Shown: positions 9,962 through 19,643 of the stretch, one piece after another | How the letters are laid out: the number at the start of each line of letters is the position of its first letter | How positions within the stretch are numbered: the first letter of the stretch is position 1 | NCBI RefSeq assembly: GCF_900187135.1 | Contig: NZ_LT906443.1 | Span: 496,001-560,000 of the forward strand | Length of the DNA: 64,000 bases | From: Corynebacterium ulcerans | GTDB lineage: Bacteria > Actinomycetota > Actinomycetes > Mycobacteriales > Mycobacteriaceae | Direction: 5' to 3' | Position numbers and translations under genes: made by a program | Notes under the pieces: generated by a model | What the model saw: only the letters and a program-made list of their open reading frames with translations | Databases searched by the model: none | Told to the model about the DNA's origin: nothing

Positions 9962-10897
9962 ATGGAAGTACACTTTCCTTTTGTGACTCGTTCTGCAGCA
10001 TCTCGATTCTTATTGGCCGTAGTGGTTTCCGGCGGCATGCTTAGCGCATGCAGCCTTACTCCGCATCCCACGCCAGACACCACACTGACGCGCCTAGCAG
10101 CGCGAGCCTCCGCAGAGGCAAAAACATTTGATAGTAGTGACTCCCCCTATGCCGCGCTTCGACGCGCCGACCTTGCCGAACTCCGTACGGAGATCCAACG
10201 TGTATGCGGACACAAAAATGACGGTACTCTCCCCTCTTCTTGTGACGACTCGGCTCTAGATTCCGCCATAGAAAAAGCGCACCTTGATGTTGATAACAAC
10301 AGCAATCCCGCAGATGCAGCTACAATTGCTGCTCAAGAAATCGTGTCTAGTGCTGGAGAGCTCCCAGAGGGATCTATGTTGCTCGCTGCCAATCAACTCG
10401 TTGATCTCGTTTCGGCAGGAGCAGCGGCACCGACTACAGGGGGCGCACTGTTCGACCCCTCGGTGAACAAAAAGCTTAAGTCTTCCGACGTTAAAGTCGA
10501 CGCAGATGCGGCACGAGACGCACTCGCCTGGGAATATTCCATTGTTTATGGTCTGGGCGTTGCCACTGCATCCGCTAGTGGCCTTCTCAAGCAAGCCGTC
10601 AACGACTCCATTGATGCCCACCAAAATCGCATCAGCATTCTACAAAGTAGCCTCGCACCCACTGGGAATTTTCCCAAACCTGAGTCTGCTTATGAGTTGA
10701 AAAAGTACCAACAGCCTTTTGATGCTCAAAGTACTGCTGACTACATTGAGGCTCTACGCAAAGACACCACGGATTATTGGATCGCTACGGCTGCTACGGC
10801 TAAAACCACTTCCTGGAAAGAACTAGCACTAGCTTTTGCCGCCCAGACAGCAGTTGGCGCGCCCACAGCTCCAGCCAACGTACTACCTGCCCGATAA
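9962..10897 (+). CDS. DUF4439-like lipoprotein
   Basis: Predicted secreted lipoprotein of 311 residues: a basic N-terminus, a hydrophobic stretch and a lipobox LSAC with the acylated Cys near residue 30. Its C-terminal part (about 180-310, starting DALAWEYSIVYGLGVA) resembles the ferritin-like DUF4439 domain found at the same locus in mycobacteria (Rv2844 region). Function unknown. The alternative start ATG at 9923 overlaps the rimP start codon; 9962 gives a normal-length signal peptide. It is the only plus-strand gene in the first 12 kb. Confidence 0.82.
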   Translation: MEVHFPFVTRSAASRFLLAVVVSGGMLSACSLTPHPTPDTTLTRLAARASAEAKTFDSSDSPYAALRRADLAELRTEIQRVCGHKNDGTLPSSCDDSALDSAIEKAHLDVDNNSNPADAATIAAQEIVSSAGELPEGSMLLAANQLVDLVSAGAAAPTTGGALFDPSVNKKLKSSDVKVDADAARDALAWEYSIVYGLGVATASASGLLKQAVNDSIDAHQNRISILQSSLAPTGNFPKPESAYELKKYQQPFDAQSTADYIEALRKDTTDYWIATAATAKTTSWKELALAFAAQTAVGAPTAPANVLPAR

Positions 10898-10947
10898 AAA
10901 GATTGCGTGCCCCGCCAGTGACATTCACAGCGGGGCACGCAATCTTT
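10898..10947. terminator. Bidirectional terminator between the lipoprotein gene and proS
   Basis: A perfect 18-bp inverted repeat (10898-10915 with 10930-10947) with a 14-base loop, flanked by A-rich and T-rich ends. It lies between convergent genes and can serve both. Confidence 0.92.
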
Positions 10948-10991
10948 AGGAGAGGCTAGACCACAAAGACTTCTAGCCCCTTAGGGCGCTC

Positions 10992-12749
10992 TTAGGCACC
11001 CACCATCTCAATAATCCGCGCAGTAGCTTCAGCCGCTGGAATTTCCACGGCTTCTGTGCCACGGACACGCAGCTCAACTTTTCCTTCCTTGAAAGACCTG
11101 CCCAGGACTACTACATAAGGCATCCCTAGCAGCTCCGCATCCTTGAATTTCACGCCGGGGCTTACCTTCGGGCGGTCGTCGAAAAGCACTTCGATGCCCG
11201 CTGCGTCGAGCTCGGATACCAAGGCATCCCCTGCCTCAATGGCTGCGGCATCTTTGTTTGCTACGACCACATGAACTGCAAAAGGTGCAACCTCAATGGG
11301 CCAATTGAGACCCTTCTCATCATGACGTTGTTCAGCAAGCACCGCCATGAGCCGTGAGACACCGATGCCATAAGAGCCCATGGTCGGGATCGCCCGCTTG
11401 CCGTTTTCATCAAGAATCTGCACGTCAAAGGCCTCGGTATATTTACGTCCAAGTTGGAAAATATGTCCAACCTCTATACCGCGGGCCAAGGTAAGCGTGC
11501 CTTGGCCTTCTGGTGCCGGATCGCCCTCGCGAACTTCGGCGGCCTCGATATAGTTCTCCACCTCAAAGTCGCGACCCACCGTAAGGTTAACTACATGGCG
11601 CTGATCAGCATCTGCGCCAGTAATCCATGAGGTTCCGGTGACCACGCGAGGATCGGCAAAGAGCTTAACGTCATGTGCGATCAATGCGCGAGGGCCAACG
11701 TAACCTTTCACCAGGAAGGGATTCGCCTTGAAGTCTGCTTCGGTAGCGAGTTCCACAGCTGCAGGCTCGAGAGAGGCTTCCAGGCGTTTCATGTCTACTT
11801 CGCAGTCTCCTGGAAGCAGAATGCCGGCAAGCTCATGATCCTCAGCACCAGGTTCTGTAATTTTCACAACGATGCATTTCAGAGTATCTGAGGCAACGAC
11901 TTCACGGCCTTCAACCGTAACCCCAGCGGCTTGTGCCCATGCCACTAAAGACTCGATGGTTTCAGCAGCAGGGGTGTCGTACTCCATAGCTTCGGGCAGC
12001 CCTTCAAGGGAGCGTTCGACGCCGGGCTGAGTGATCACGGCTTCCACGTTAGCGGCGTAGTCGCCCTGCGTAGCGCGCACAAAGGTGTCCTCGCCGTTTT
12101 CACTGATCGCCAGGAATTCTTCAGAAGCAGAACCACCCATCGCGCCAGAAGTCGCAGAGCAAATCGCATACTCAACGCCTAGGCGGTCAAGGATGCGCTG
12201 GTATGCACCACGGTGACGCTGATACGACGACTCGAGTCCCTCATCTGTCATGTCGAAGGAGTAGGAGTCCTTCATCACAAATTCACGGCCACGAAGAATG
12301 CCAGCGCGTGGGCGTTCTTCATCCCGGTACTTGGTTTGGATTTGGTAGAGGATGACAGGGAAATCCTTGTACGACGAGTACATGTCTTTCACTGCTCCGG
12401 CAAACATCTCCTCATGGGTGGGACCCAAAAGGTAGTCTGCACCCTTGCGATCTTTGAGGCGGAAAAGCGAATCGCCGTATTCAGTCCACCGGTTAGTTGT
12501 CTGGTAGGGCTCGCGGGGCAACAACGCTGGGAAAAGCAGCTCTTGAGCTCCAATTCCGTCCATCTCCTCGCGCACAATATTTTCGATCTTTTTGAGTGTG
12601 CGCAACCCTAAGGGCAGCCACGTGTAAACACCTGGTGCAGCTCTGCGAATGTATCCGGCACGAACTAGCAGCTTGTGGCTAGGAACTTCAGCATCTGCGG
12701 GATCTTCGCGCAGGGTGCGCAGGAAGAGCGTGGAAAGACGTGTGATCAT
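10992..12749 (-). CDS. proS: Prolyl-tRNA synthetase
   Basis: Class II aminoacyl-tRNA synthetase of 585 residues. It is the bacterial type with an editing (INS) domain between motif 2 ([22 protein letters not shown]) and motif 3 ([17 protein letters not shown]), followed by the C-terminal anticodon-binding domain. The start [20 protein letters not shown] matches the family. The gene diverges from yaaA with only 26 bp between start codons, so the promoters overlap or lie within the coding regions. Confidence 0.97.
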   Translation of the reverse strand: MITRLSTLFLRTLREDPADAEVPSHKLLVRAGYIRRAAPGVYTWLPLGLRTLKKIENIVREEMDGIGAQELLFPALLPREPYQTTNRWTEYGDSLFRLKDRKGADYLLGPTHEEMFAGAVKDMYSSYKDFPVILYQIQTKYRDEERPRAGILRGREFVMKDSYSFDMTDEGLESSYQRHRGAYQRILDRLGVEYAICSATSGAMGGSASEEFLAISENGEDTFVRATQGDYAANVEAVITQPGVERSLEGLPEAMEYDTPAAETIESLVAWAQAAGVTVEGREVVASDTLKCIVVKITEPGAEDHELAGILLPGDCEVDMKRLEASLEPAAVELATEADFKANPFLVKGYVGPRALIAHDVKLFADPRVVTGTSWITGADADQRHVVNLTVGRDFEVENYIEAAEVREGDPAPEGQGTLTLARGIEVGHIFQLGRKYTEAFDVQILDENGKRAIPTMGSYGIGVSRLMAVLAEQRHDEKGLNWPIEVAPFAVHVVVANKDAAAIEAGDALVSELDAAGIEVLFDDRPKVSPGVKFKDAELLGMPYVVVLGRSFKEGKVELRVRGTEAVEIPAAEATARIIEMVGA

Positions 12750-12775
12750 GAGTAAGAAATATACCCGCTAGGGTT

Positions 12776-13519
12776 ATGGACATGCTCATTGTGTTACCTC
12801 CTTCAGAGACTAAGGCCATCGGCGGTGATGATGCGCCACTCAATATGGACGCTTTATCCTTCCCCTCGCTGAACCCAATAAGGAAATCCATCTCTAAGGA
12901 TCTGAGCTCACTATCCCCAGACCAAGCCCTAACAATGTTGAAATTAAGCGAGAAACTCCGGGAGGAAGTTGCAGCTAATACACAGCTGCTTCATGCACCA
13001 ACAATGCCAGCGATACTGCGCTATACCGGTGTGCTTTACGACGCCCTCGACGCGCCAACTCTTCCGCGCTCAGCATGGTCGCGCCTTGCTATAGGCTCAG
13101 CGTTGTTTGGCGTCGTCGGAGCTTCAGATCCCATCCCGCGATACAGGCTATCTGGATCTAGTAAAGTCCCCAACGCAGATGGAACAATCCCAACGATGAA
13201 AAAACGCTGGGGCTCAGCAATTACCACAGCGTTAAGTAATGCTGACGATTTTATCGTGGATCTACGCTCTGGCACCTATCAGCAGTTGGGGAAAGTTCCC
13301 GGCGCGACTACGGTGCGCGTGGAGTCAGTGCAACCCAATGGGGTACGAAAAGTCATCAGCCATTTTAATAAGCATTACAAGGGTGAGTTAGCGCGAGTGT
13401 TGGCGCTCAGTGATGCGTCCCCTTCCTCTATTGAGGAGGTACAAAAGGTCGCACAAAAAGCTGGTTTAGCAATAGAGCAGACCGGGATAACAGAGTTGAC
13501 TTTTGAGGTTCGTAACTGA
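12776..13519 (+). CDS. yaaA: YaaA family peroxide stress protein
   Basis: DUF328/YaaA protein of 247 residues beginning MDMLIVLPPSETKAIGGDD, with the family's LPPSETK signature and the internal FGVVGASDPIPRYRLSGSS. E. coli YaaA limits free iron and DNA damage under peroxide; the same role is inferred only by family. A second ATG six bases downstream (12782) is an equally good start. It diverges from proS and is followed by a strong terminator. Confidence 0.9.
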   Translation: MDMLIVLPPSETKAIGGDDAPLNMDALSFPSLNPIRKSISKDLSSLSPDQALTMLKLSEKLREEVAANTQLLHAPTMPAILRYTGVLYDALDAPTLPRSAWSRLAIGSALFGVVGASDPIPRYRLSGSSKVPNADGTIPTMKKRWGSAITTALSNADDFIVDLRSGTYQQLGKVPGATTVRVESVQPNGVRKVISHFNKHYKGELARVLALSDASPSSIEEVQKVAQKAGLAIEQTGITELTFEVRN

Positions 13520-13531
13520 TCTGGCACATAC

Positions 13532-13573
13532 ACGAGGGGGGCACCTCAATGTGAAGCGCCCCCCTCGTCTTTT
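13532..13573 (+). terminator. Terminator of yaaA
   Basis: An 11-bp GC-rich inverted repeat (13532-13542 with 13558-13568) followed by CTTTT on the plus strand. It sits between the convergent genes yaaA and cobA. Confidence 0.88.
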
Positions 13574-13587
13574 CATGTCTGCGTGTT

Positions 13588-14355
13588 TTACGTATGTGCT
13601 GGTTGTGCGTCTAATCCAGCGACTTCTCCGATGACGTATACGGCGGGTGGCTTAATCTCCTGCGTGCGCATGGTGTTAGCCAGAGTTCCCAGCGTGCATT
13701 TATAGGAGCGCTGTTGTTCCGTCGCTCCTTCTTGGATTATCACCACTGGGGTTGAAGCTGGCCGGCCTCCCTCGATAAGCGCATCGGCAATGGCGGGTGC
13801 GTTTTTCACTCCCATAATCACGCTCAGGGTGCCTTGCGTTTGTGCTAGCGCACTCCAATTGTTAAGGGACTCCGGGTGTTGCGGTGGCACGTGTCCGGAG
13901 ACCACGGTAAAGCTGTGTACAAGCCCTCGCTGGGTGATGGGGATACCGGCAAGCGCTGGTACGGAAACGGCGCTTGTTACTCCGGGAATGACTTCACAGG
14001 AAATCCCTTGTTCTGCACAAGCCTGCAATTCTTCAAAGCCTCGGCCAAAGATGTACGGGTCGCCGCCTTTAAGTCGAGCGACTCTTTTTCCTAACTGTGC
14101 GTGATGGATAAGTAGCTCGTTGATTTTCGACTGGGCTACTTGCCTACCGTATGGGAGCTTAGATACGTCGATGATTTCTTTCGTGGTGACGTCGCAAAGC
14201 TTATCCAGCTCCGATGCCGGTCCTAAGTGATCCGCCAAAATTACGTCCGCTGTTTGTAGTCGACGCATCCCCCTGACAGTAATCAGGTCCCATGCTCCTG
14301 GGCCACCTCCGATGAGTGCGACTGGGGCCTGCCATTGATTCTGCTGGGAAGTCAT
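13588..14355 (-). CDS. cobA: Uroporphyrinogen-III C-methyltransferase
   Basis: SAM-dependent methyltransferase of 255 residues that makes precorrin-2, the branch point to cobalamin and sirohaem. It has the N-terminal GGGPGAWDLITVRG, the RLKGGDPYIFGRG SAM loop and the late VIIQEGATEQQR segment. It is the methyltransferase module only, without CysG oxidase/ferrochelatase domains. I use the ATG at 14355 because the upstream extension (to 14463) would run into the divergent selO gene. It belongs with the scattered cob genes at 17.5-19.6 kb and 27.7 kb. Confidence 0.92.
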   Translation of the reverse strand: MTSQQNQWQAPVALIGGGPGAWDLITVRGMRRLQTADVILADHLGPASELDKLCDVTTKEIIDVSKLPYGRQVAQSKINELLIHHAQLGKRVARLKGGDPYIFGRGFEELQACAEQGISCEVIPGVTSAVSVPALAGIPITQRGLVHSFTVVSGHVPPQHPESLNNWSALAQTQGTLSVIMGVKNAPAIADALIEGGRPASTPVVIIQEGATEQQRSYKCTLGTLANTMRTQEIKPPAVYVIGEVAGLDAQPAHT

Positions 14356-14449
14356 GAAAAACAAGTTTAAACAGTGAGTGCGCTTAGTCCTATTTGGGTT
14401 CCCTATAAAGGAAAGATCACAGGTGGAAATCCGCGCTACGGTAGTACCT

Positions 14450-15826
14450 ATGTCGCATCCCACGTTTCTCCATACCTTTGCAGAACAACTCCCCGGCCTT
14501 GCGGTTGCCCATCATCCCAGCACGTGTCTCGATCCTCAGCTAGTTGTTTTTAATGATGAAGTGGGAGCAGCACTGGGGATCACGCGAGAAAATATCTACG
14601 ATCTTCTCCATGCCAAGGGACATGCGCAGGCGTATTCCGGGCATCAGTTTGGCAACTTTGTCCCGTTGCTCGGTGACGGTCGGGCGTTGCTCGTCGGAGA
14701 ACTACGTGCGGATCGCGCTCTCTGTCGGGAGACATCTGGTGCGCCTTTGCTTTACGACGTGCACCTTAAGGGTTCTGGTCCAACAGATTTTTCTAGAGGG
14801 GGCGACGGCCGAGCGGTCCTCGGCCCTATGCTGCGCGAGTATCTTATTTCCGAGTCTCTCCATGCACTCGGTGTTCCTAGCAGCAGATCATTAGCTGTTC
14901 TCACTACTGGCGAAACCGTGATGAGGGGTCGTCCGCAACCGGGAGCCATTCTGGTTCGGGTCGCCCCCAATCATATGCGGGTAGGAACACTACAGTATGC
15001 GGCTCTCAATGGCCCTGAGATTCTTCGCGATACTGTGCGCTATGCAAGCCATCGGATCTTAACTCAACCTAGCGACAATGAATTGGAAAACGCTCGAGAA
15101 CTTTTGCATCAGGCTGTCCTGTCACAGGCACACTTAGTAGCCCAGTGGATGCGATTCGGGTTTGTCCATGGGGTGATGAATACGGATAACACCACGCTGA
15201 GTGGTTACAGTATCGATTTTGGCCCTTGTGCCTTTATGGATACGTTCAATCCCCAAACAGTGTTTTCTAGCATTGATCAAGGCGGACGCTACGCCTATGG
15301 ACAACAACCAGCCATCGCCGGATGGAATCTTGCTCGGATGGCTGAGACACTCCTTCCCTTTATCGGAATGGATGCGGCGAGGGAAGAAATCGATAGTTTC
15401 GCTTCCTATTACCGCACTGCTTGGTTGGAGGAAATGGCTCAGGCAGTAGGAGTAGACCCCCATAGCTCTGGTGCAGAAGACCTTCTCGATACTTTGCCAG
15501 AGTTGCTGACCCGTCATACCGCGGATCTCACGACTTTCCTACGAAGCTTGAGCGATGGTACGACACAACAAAAATTCCCCTGGGCAAACGACTGGTGCAC
15601 TGCTCGTGACCTGTGCGGAGCTGTACCCCCGCACAATCCGGTGTATATCCCCAGGAATCATCTCGTAGAGGAAGCCTTGTTGCACGCTGAGCGCGGGGAT
15701 CTCTCACGTTTCCAACGTCTCTTTGCAGCCACGACTGCACCTTTTGACCGCATCGATGACAGCGAAGATCTTGAGCAACCTGCTCCTCAAGACGCGGCTC
15801 CTTATATCACCTACTGCGGCACGTAG
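14450..15826 (+). CDS. selO: SelO family protein adenylyltransferase (pseudokinase AMPylator)
   Basis: SelO/YdiU protein of 458 residues from this start. Clear motifs: KGSGPTDFSRGGDGRA (nucleotide loop), REYLISESLHALGVPSSRSL, and GVMNTDNTTLSGYSIDFGP (catalytic/metal region). Relatives transfer AMP to Ser/Thr/Tyr of redox proteins. The C-terminus ends YCGT, so ordinary Cys occupies the place of the selenocysteine found in animal SelO. The ATG at 14450 aligns with E. coli SelO; a GTG at 14423 with AAAGGA upstream is an alternative adding nine residues. It diverges from cobA. Confidence 0.93.
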   Translation: MSHPTFLHTFAEQLPGLAVAHHPSTCLDPQLVVFNDEVGAALGITRENIYDLLHAKGHAQAYSGHQFGNFVPLLGDGRALLVGELRADRALCRETSGAPLLYDVHLKGSGPTDFSRGGDGRAVLGPMLREYLISESLHALGVPSSRSLAVLTTGETVMRGRPQPGAILVRVAPNHMRVGTLQYAALNGPEILRDTVRYASHRILTQPSDNELENARELLHQAVLSQAHLVAQWMRFGFVHGVMNTDNTTLSGYSIDFGPCAFMDTFNPQTVFSSIDQGGRYAYGQQPAIAGWNLARMAETLLPFIGMDAAREEIDSFASYYRTAWLEEMAQAVGVDPHSSGAEDLLDTLPELLTRHTADLTTFLRSLSDGTTQQKFPWANDWCTARDLCGAVPPHNPVYIPRNHLVEEALLHAERGDLSRFQRLFAATTAPFDRIDDSEDLEQPAPQDAAPYITYCGT

Positions 15827-15853
15827 CGCACCGATGATACCGGGTCCTTCAAT

Positions 15854-16969
15854 CTAAGTCCGCTGAGCCAGGAGCAGCATTGTCTCCGTATCATTGAGCA
15901 TCGCCTGGCTGAGTTTGCGCACCGCATCCTCGCGATCAAAATGCACTCCGATAAGCACGATCTCATTACTCGGTTCCATGCCTGCTTGCTGCCAATAGCC
16001 CGCAGGGACGATACGTAGGTCAGGTCCCGCTTGGTGCCACACCTGAACCATATCGATCCGATCCGAGACCCAACAATGCCCCTTGGAGCGCACGAGGCCA
16101 GAAATTGAATGCAGCGCTTGGATCAACCGCTCGCGGTCAAAAGGCCTGTCGCCACGAAAAACCACAGAGCTAATCCCATATTCTTCCGTCTCAGGAGTAT
16201 GAGGGTTAGTCAGTTCATCCATGTACCCCTGATACGTCCGAGCTGTGGCTTCGTCGTAGGCCATGGCTCCCAACAAATCAGAAATTGCCGATCGTGGCTC
16301 GCCTTTTTCTGGAATGACGCGGCCGTCGATAAGCTTTTCGACGCTCGCGCGCGGGTTCATTCTGTGCACCAAGGCCACGGTCGCCTCGTAGCGTTCTGCA
16401 GGGACCAGATCGGCTTTGGTCACATAGATACGATCCGCGAATTCTACCTGGTCTACCAGGAGATCAGCGATTGTGCGATCGTCTTCTGGGGTAGCTCCCA
16501 AGTCGCGATCTACCAGGTAGGTCCTTTTGGACATGTAGTCCAGGAACTGGGTGGCGTCGACAAGCGTTGCCATCGTGTCAATCGGAGCAACATCCGCCAA
16601 GCGGGTTCCGTCTTCCCATTCCCATTCAAATGTAGCTGCCACGGGCATGGGTTCCGATATGCCCGTTGATTCGATCACGATGTGGTCGTAGTCTCCCGAT
16701 CTGGCGAGCGATCCCACTGATTCCACAAGATCATCGCGCAGGGTACAGCAAATACAACCGTTGGTGAGCTCGATGAATCGGTCTTCACCGCGTTCCAGAT
16801 GCCCTTCCCCTGCGATGAGGGCTGCGTCGATGTTTATTTCAGAGAAATCGTTAACGATCACCGCAATTTTGCGACCTTCACGATTTCCCAGTAGGTCATT
16901 GAGAAGGGTGGTTTTCCCCGAGCCGAGAAAACCGGATAACACTGTGACTGGAGTAGATGAGAAAGACAT
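15854..16969 (-). CDS. COG0523 family GTPase (CobW/ZagA-like metallochaperone)
   Basis: G3E-class GTPase of 371 residues. Walker A is GFLGSGKTT (13-21), the metal-binding CxCC is GCICC (71-75), and a CobW C-terminal domain follows (about 265-365). COG0523 members deliver Zn, Co or other metals. The wording around the Cys motif (FIELTNGCICCTLRDDL) is that of the zinc-type branch, but nearby cob genes leave cobalt possible. I saw no clear Zur box upstream. It converges with selO, 27 bp apart. Confidence 0.88.
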   Translation of the reverse strand: MSFSSTPVTVLSGFLGSGKTTLLNDLLGNREGRKIAVIVNDFSEINIDAALIAGEGHLERGEDRFIELTNGCICCTLRDDLVESVGSLARSGDYDHIVIESTGISEPMPVAATFEWEWEDGTRLADVAPIDTMATLVDATQFLDYMSKRTYLVDRDLGATPEDDRTIADLLVDQVEFADRIYVTKADLVPAERYEATVALVHRMNPRASVEKLIDGRVIPEKGEPRSAISDLLGAMAYDEATARTYQGYMDELTNPHTPETEEYGISSVVFRGDRPFDRERLIQALHSISGLVRSKGHCWVSDRIDMVQVWHQAGPDLRIVPAGYWQQAGMEPSNEIVLIGVHFDREDAVRKLSQAMLNDTETMLLLAQRT

Positions 16970-17009
16970 TCACTAATGAATACCTTTTTCATCTAGGTTC
17001 CGCAAACTA

Positions 17010-17579
17010 CTACTGTGCCGGATCCTCGTTCGAGACGATGCGGGACTCTCGTTTCAAGAGACTCTCTTTTATCGTGATGCCATAGCGGAAACCGCCGAGG
17101 GTCCCGTCACTGCGCACAATACGATGGCAAGGTACAAATAATGCAGCAGCATTCATAGCACACGCACTAGCGGCAGCTCGCGCCGCTTTTTCATTGCCAC
17201 ATCGAATCGCGTACTCGGTGTATGTAAGAGTCTCCCCAGGCTGGACCTCCCGCAAAACATCCCACGCTCGCATACGGAAAGGCCCCGAACGTTGCTTGAC
17301 GGGAATCTGCTTTATCGCATCTAGGTCCCCTGCGTAATAAGCAGAGACTGCCGCGCTCGCATCACGTAACACGGGATGTGCATCATCAAGCCCTACATGA
17401 TCAATTCCCTGCCCTCCGGCCCCCAGCGCAAACTCCTTGTGCACTAGAGAGGCCAGCGCTGCACTATCTTCAGTCCAGCCACTAGCCAACACAAAACCAT
17501 CGTGTCCTATGATGCTCAAGGGTCCGTCAGGTGTTGTTAGGGTCAACGCCTGTGGTTTTTCACTAGCATGCATCGACAA
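17010..17579 (-). CDS. ogt: Methylated-DNA-protein cysteine methyltransferase
   Basis: Suicide DNA repair protein of 189 residues that moves O6-alkyl groups from guanine to its own Cys. The active-site motif PCHRIVRSDGTLGGFRYG is present with the acceptor Cys at residue 151, and the helix-turn-helix recognition region precedes it (AIRCGNEKAARAAASA). The N-terminal domain is short, as in Ogt. Two ATGs (17579, 17573) are possible starts. It overlaps the end of cobB by 17 bp and is probably co-transcribed with cobO-cobB. Confidence 0.93.
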   Translation of the reverse strand: MSMHASEKPQALTLTTPDGPLSIIGHDGFVLASGWTEDSAALASLVHKEFALGAGGQGIDHVGLDDAHPVLRDASAAVSAYYAGDLDAIKQIPVKQRSGPFRMRAWDVLREVQPGETLTYTEYAIRCGNEKAARAAASACAMNAAALFVPCHRIVRSDGTLGGFRYGITIKESLLKRESRIVSNEDPAQ

Positions 17580-18933
17580 ACCTTCTTACTGCCCGTGGTA
17601 CGGACGCTGGATGAACGTGGAGATAACTGGCATGGACATTACCGCGTACAAATCCTTCACGCGCCGCCACGCCATCCCAGGTGCGCCACCCCCATGCTGA
17701 CTCCCAACCTGAAGCGTCAGCTTTGACCAGCGCCGTATGGTGGAATTCATGTCCAGTGACGCGCTCTCCAGCCCGGTACATCACAGAATCACACAGTGCT
17801 ACGGCCTCCCGATACCCCAGCGTGAGGCGGCGCCCCATCGCTGCTTGAGCAGAAATAACTCCGAGCATCCGGTGCCCGTCCAGAGTATCTAGAAGCCACA
17901 AAAGCCCCGCACACTCCGCATGAACTGGCATGCCTTGTTCAATGCGGCTTACGATACTGCGCTGTAGATCTTTCCTCTTTGCTAGTACTTCACAATATTC
18001 CTCCGGAAAACCTCCCGGAATGATGAGCCCATCGCAATCTGGCAGATCATCAATCAGAGGATCAAAAGCAAGAACCTCCGCCCCCGCGGCCTCCAAAAGC
18101 TCTACGTGCTCCGCATAGGTAAAGGAAAAAGCAGGCCCACCTGCTAACGCGATTCGTGGACTGCGGAACCCACCGACACGATCTCCCACTGCGACCATGG
18201 GGTCCCAGGCAGCTCCCGTAAATGTGCAGCGCGCAAGAGAAATCACAGCATCAAGATCAACATGTTGTTCCACCATTGCGGCCATCTCTGCAACAACAGA
18301 ACGAGCTTGAAGAAGCTCCGTAGATGTGACCAGACCCAGATGTCGCGAGGGAACCTCAGCATCATCGACCCGGGGAATTGCGCCCAAAACTGGAACACCC
18401 ACAGCTTCTACCGATTCCCGGCACACCGCAGCGTGCCGGTCAGTACCAACTTTATTCAAAATCACGCCAGCCACCCGGACGGCATCATCGGCAGTGGCAA
18501 ATCCGTGGACCACAGCCCCCACAGACTGACTCATTCCGCGAACATCAACAACCAAAATGACGGGAAGGCCCAGTTCCGCAGCAATTTCTGCGGTAGATCC
18601 TTGTGCGCGAGCATCCGCAGTATTTGAGCCTTCGGTTATGCGGCCGTCGAAAAGCCCCATAACCCCTTCCACCACCGCAATGTCTGCTCCTTGCGCACCA
18701 TGTGCATAGAGAGGGCCCAAAGCAGATCGGCCGCACATGACAGAATCTAGGTTTCTGCCCACCCGACCTGCGGCCATCCCGTGGTAACCCGTGTCAATAT
18801 AATCGGGTCCGACTTTAAACGGCGCGACTACCATGCGCTGAGCCAACGCAGCCATCAGTCCCGTAGCAATGGTTGTTTTACCCGATCCGGACGAGGTTGC
18901 AGCAATCACAACCCCGGGTACTGCAGTTACCAT
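17563..18933 (-). CDS. cobB: Cobyrinate / hydrogenobyrinate a,c-diamide synthase
   Basis: Glutamine amidotransferase of 456 residues that amidates the a and c side chains of the corrin ring. The N-terminal dethiobiotin-synthetase-like ATPase domain begins VIAATSSGSGKTTIATGL. The C-terminal class I GATase-like domain carries the nucleophile in PVHAECAGLLWLLD and a late histidine pair in EFHHTAL. The start ATG at 18933 overlaps the cobO stop by 7 bp, and the 3' end overlaps ogt. It is of full family length. Confidence 0.94.
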   Translation of the reverse strand: MVTAVPGVVIAATSSGSGKTTIATGLMAALAQRMVVAPFKVGPDYIDTGYHGMAAGRVGRNLDSVMCGRSALGPLYAHGAQGADIAVVEGVMGLFDGRITEGSNTADARAQGSTAEIAAELGLPVILVVDVRGMSQSVGAVVHGFATADDAVRVAGVILNKVGTDRHAAVCRESVEAVGVPVLGAIPRVDDAEVPSRHLGLVTSTELLQARSVVAEMAAMVEQHVDLDAVISLARCTFTGAAWDPMVAVGDRVGGFRSPRIALAGGPAFSFTYAEHVELLEAAGAEVLAFDPLIDDLPDCDGLIIPGGFPEEYCEVLAKRKDLQRSIVSRIEQGMPVHAECAGLLWLLDTLDGHRMLGVISAQAAMGRRLTLGYREAVALCDSVMYRAGERVTGHEFHHTALVKADASGWESAWGWRTWDGVAAREGFVRGNVHASYLHVHPASVPRAVRRFVDAC

Positions 18934-19547
18934 TCGATGCCTTTTTGACCTTTACGTCCTACATCCATCGGATGCTTTATTTTTGTCATCTCAGTAACAA
19001 GATCGGCCACCTCGACGAGCTTCGGATCCGCATCACGCCCAGTTATTACAATATGCTGCGTGCCAGGACGGTTCTTCAGAGTCTCTACAACGTCATCTGC
19101 ATCAATCCATCCCCATTTGATGGGATATGTGAACTCATCAAGAACATAAAAATCATGCTCTTGTGCAGCTATCCGACGTTTAATCTCCTCCCAACCATCG
19201 CGAGCATCACGGGCATGGTCGTCATCAGACCCCTGCTTCTTTGTCCACGACCATCCCTCCCCCATTTTGTGCCATTCGACGACTCCGCCTACGCCAGAAT
19301 CTTCATGCAGCTTCCCCAGTTGCCTAAAGACGGCTTCTTCGCCGACTTTCCACTTAGCGGACTTAACAAACTGGAAAACGCCTATATTCATCCCCTGGTT
19401 CCAAGCGCGCATAGCCATCCCGAAGGCGGCCGTCGACTTTCCTTTACCTTGCCCGGTATGAACGGCGGTAACAGGAAGCATCCGGCGCTGGCGTGTAGTT
19501 AAACCATCATCGGGTATGGACGCAGGATCTACTTTCCCTTGAGGCAT
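18927..19547 (-). CDS. cobO: Cob(I)yrinic acid a,c-diamide adenosyltransferase
   Basis: CobO/BtuR-type ATP:corrinoid adenosyltransferase of 206 residues with P-loop HTGQGKGKSTAAFG and the FYVLDEFTYPIKWGWID Walker B-like region. The frame opens earlier (19589), but the ATG at 19547 has AAGGAG about eight bases upstream and gives the usual family length. It overlaps cobB by 7 bp; cobO-cobB-ogt appear to be one transcript, 96 bp downstream of the chelatase D part. Confidence 0.93.
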   Translation of the reverse strand: MPQGKVDPASIPDDGLTTRQRRMLPVTAVHTGQGKGKSTAAFGMAMRAWNQGMNIGVFQFVKSAKWKVGEEAVFRQLGKLHEDSGVGGVVEWHKMGEGWSWTKKQGSDDDHARDARDGWEEIKRRIAAQEHDFYVLDEFTYPIKWGWIDADDVVETLKNRPGTQHIVITGRDADPKLVEVADLVTEMTKIKHPMDVGRKGQKGIEW

Positions 19548-19643
19548 AAGAAGATCTCCTTCGTTGCTTGAATCGATATCGGAAGACACATCGATTCTAC
19601 TTGTCTAGGCTGTCATCTCACGCGCTTTTCCCACGTATCTCGA

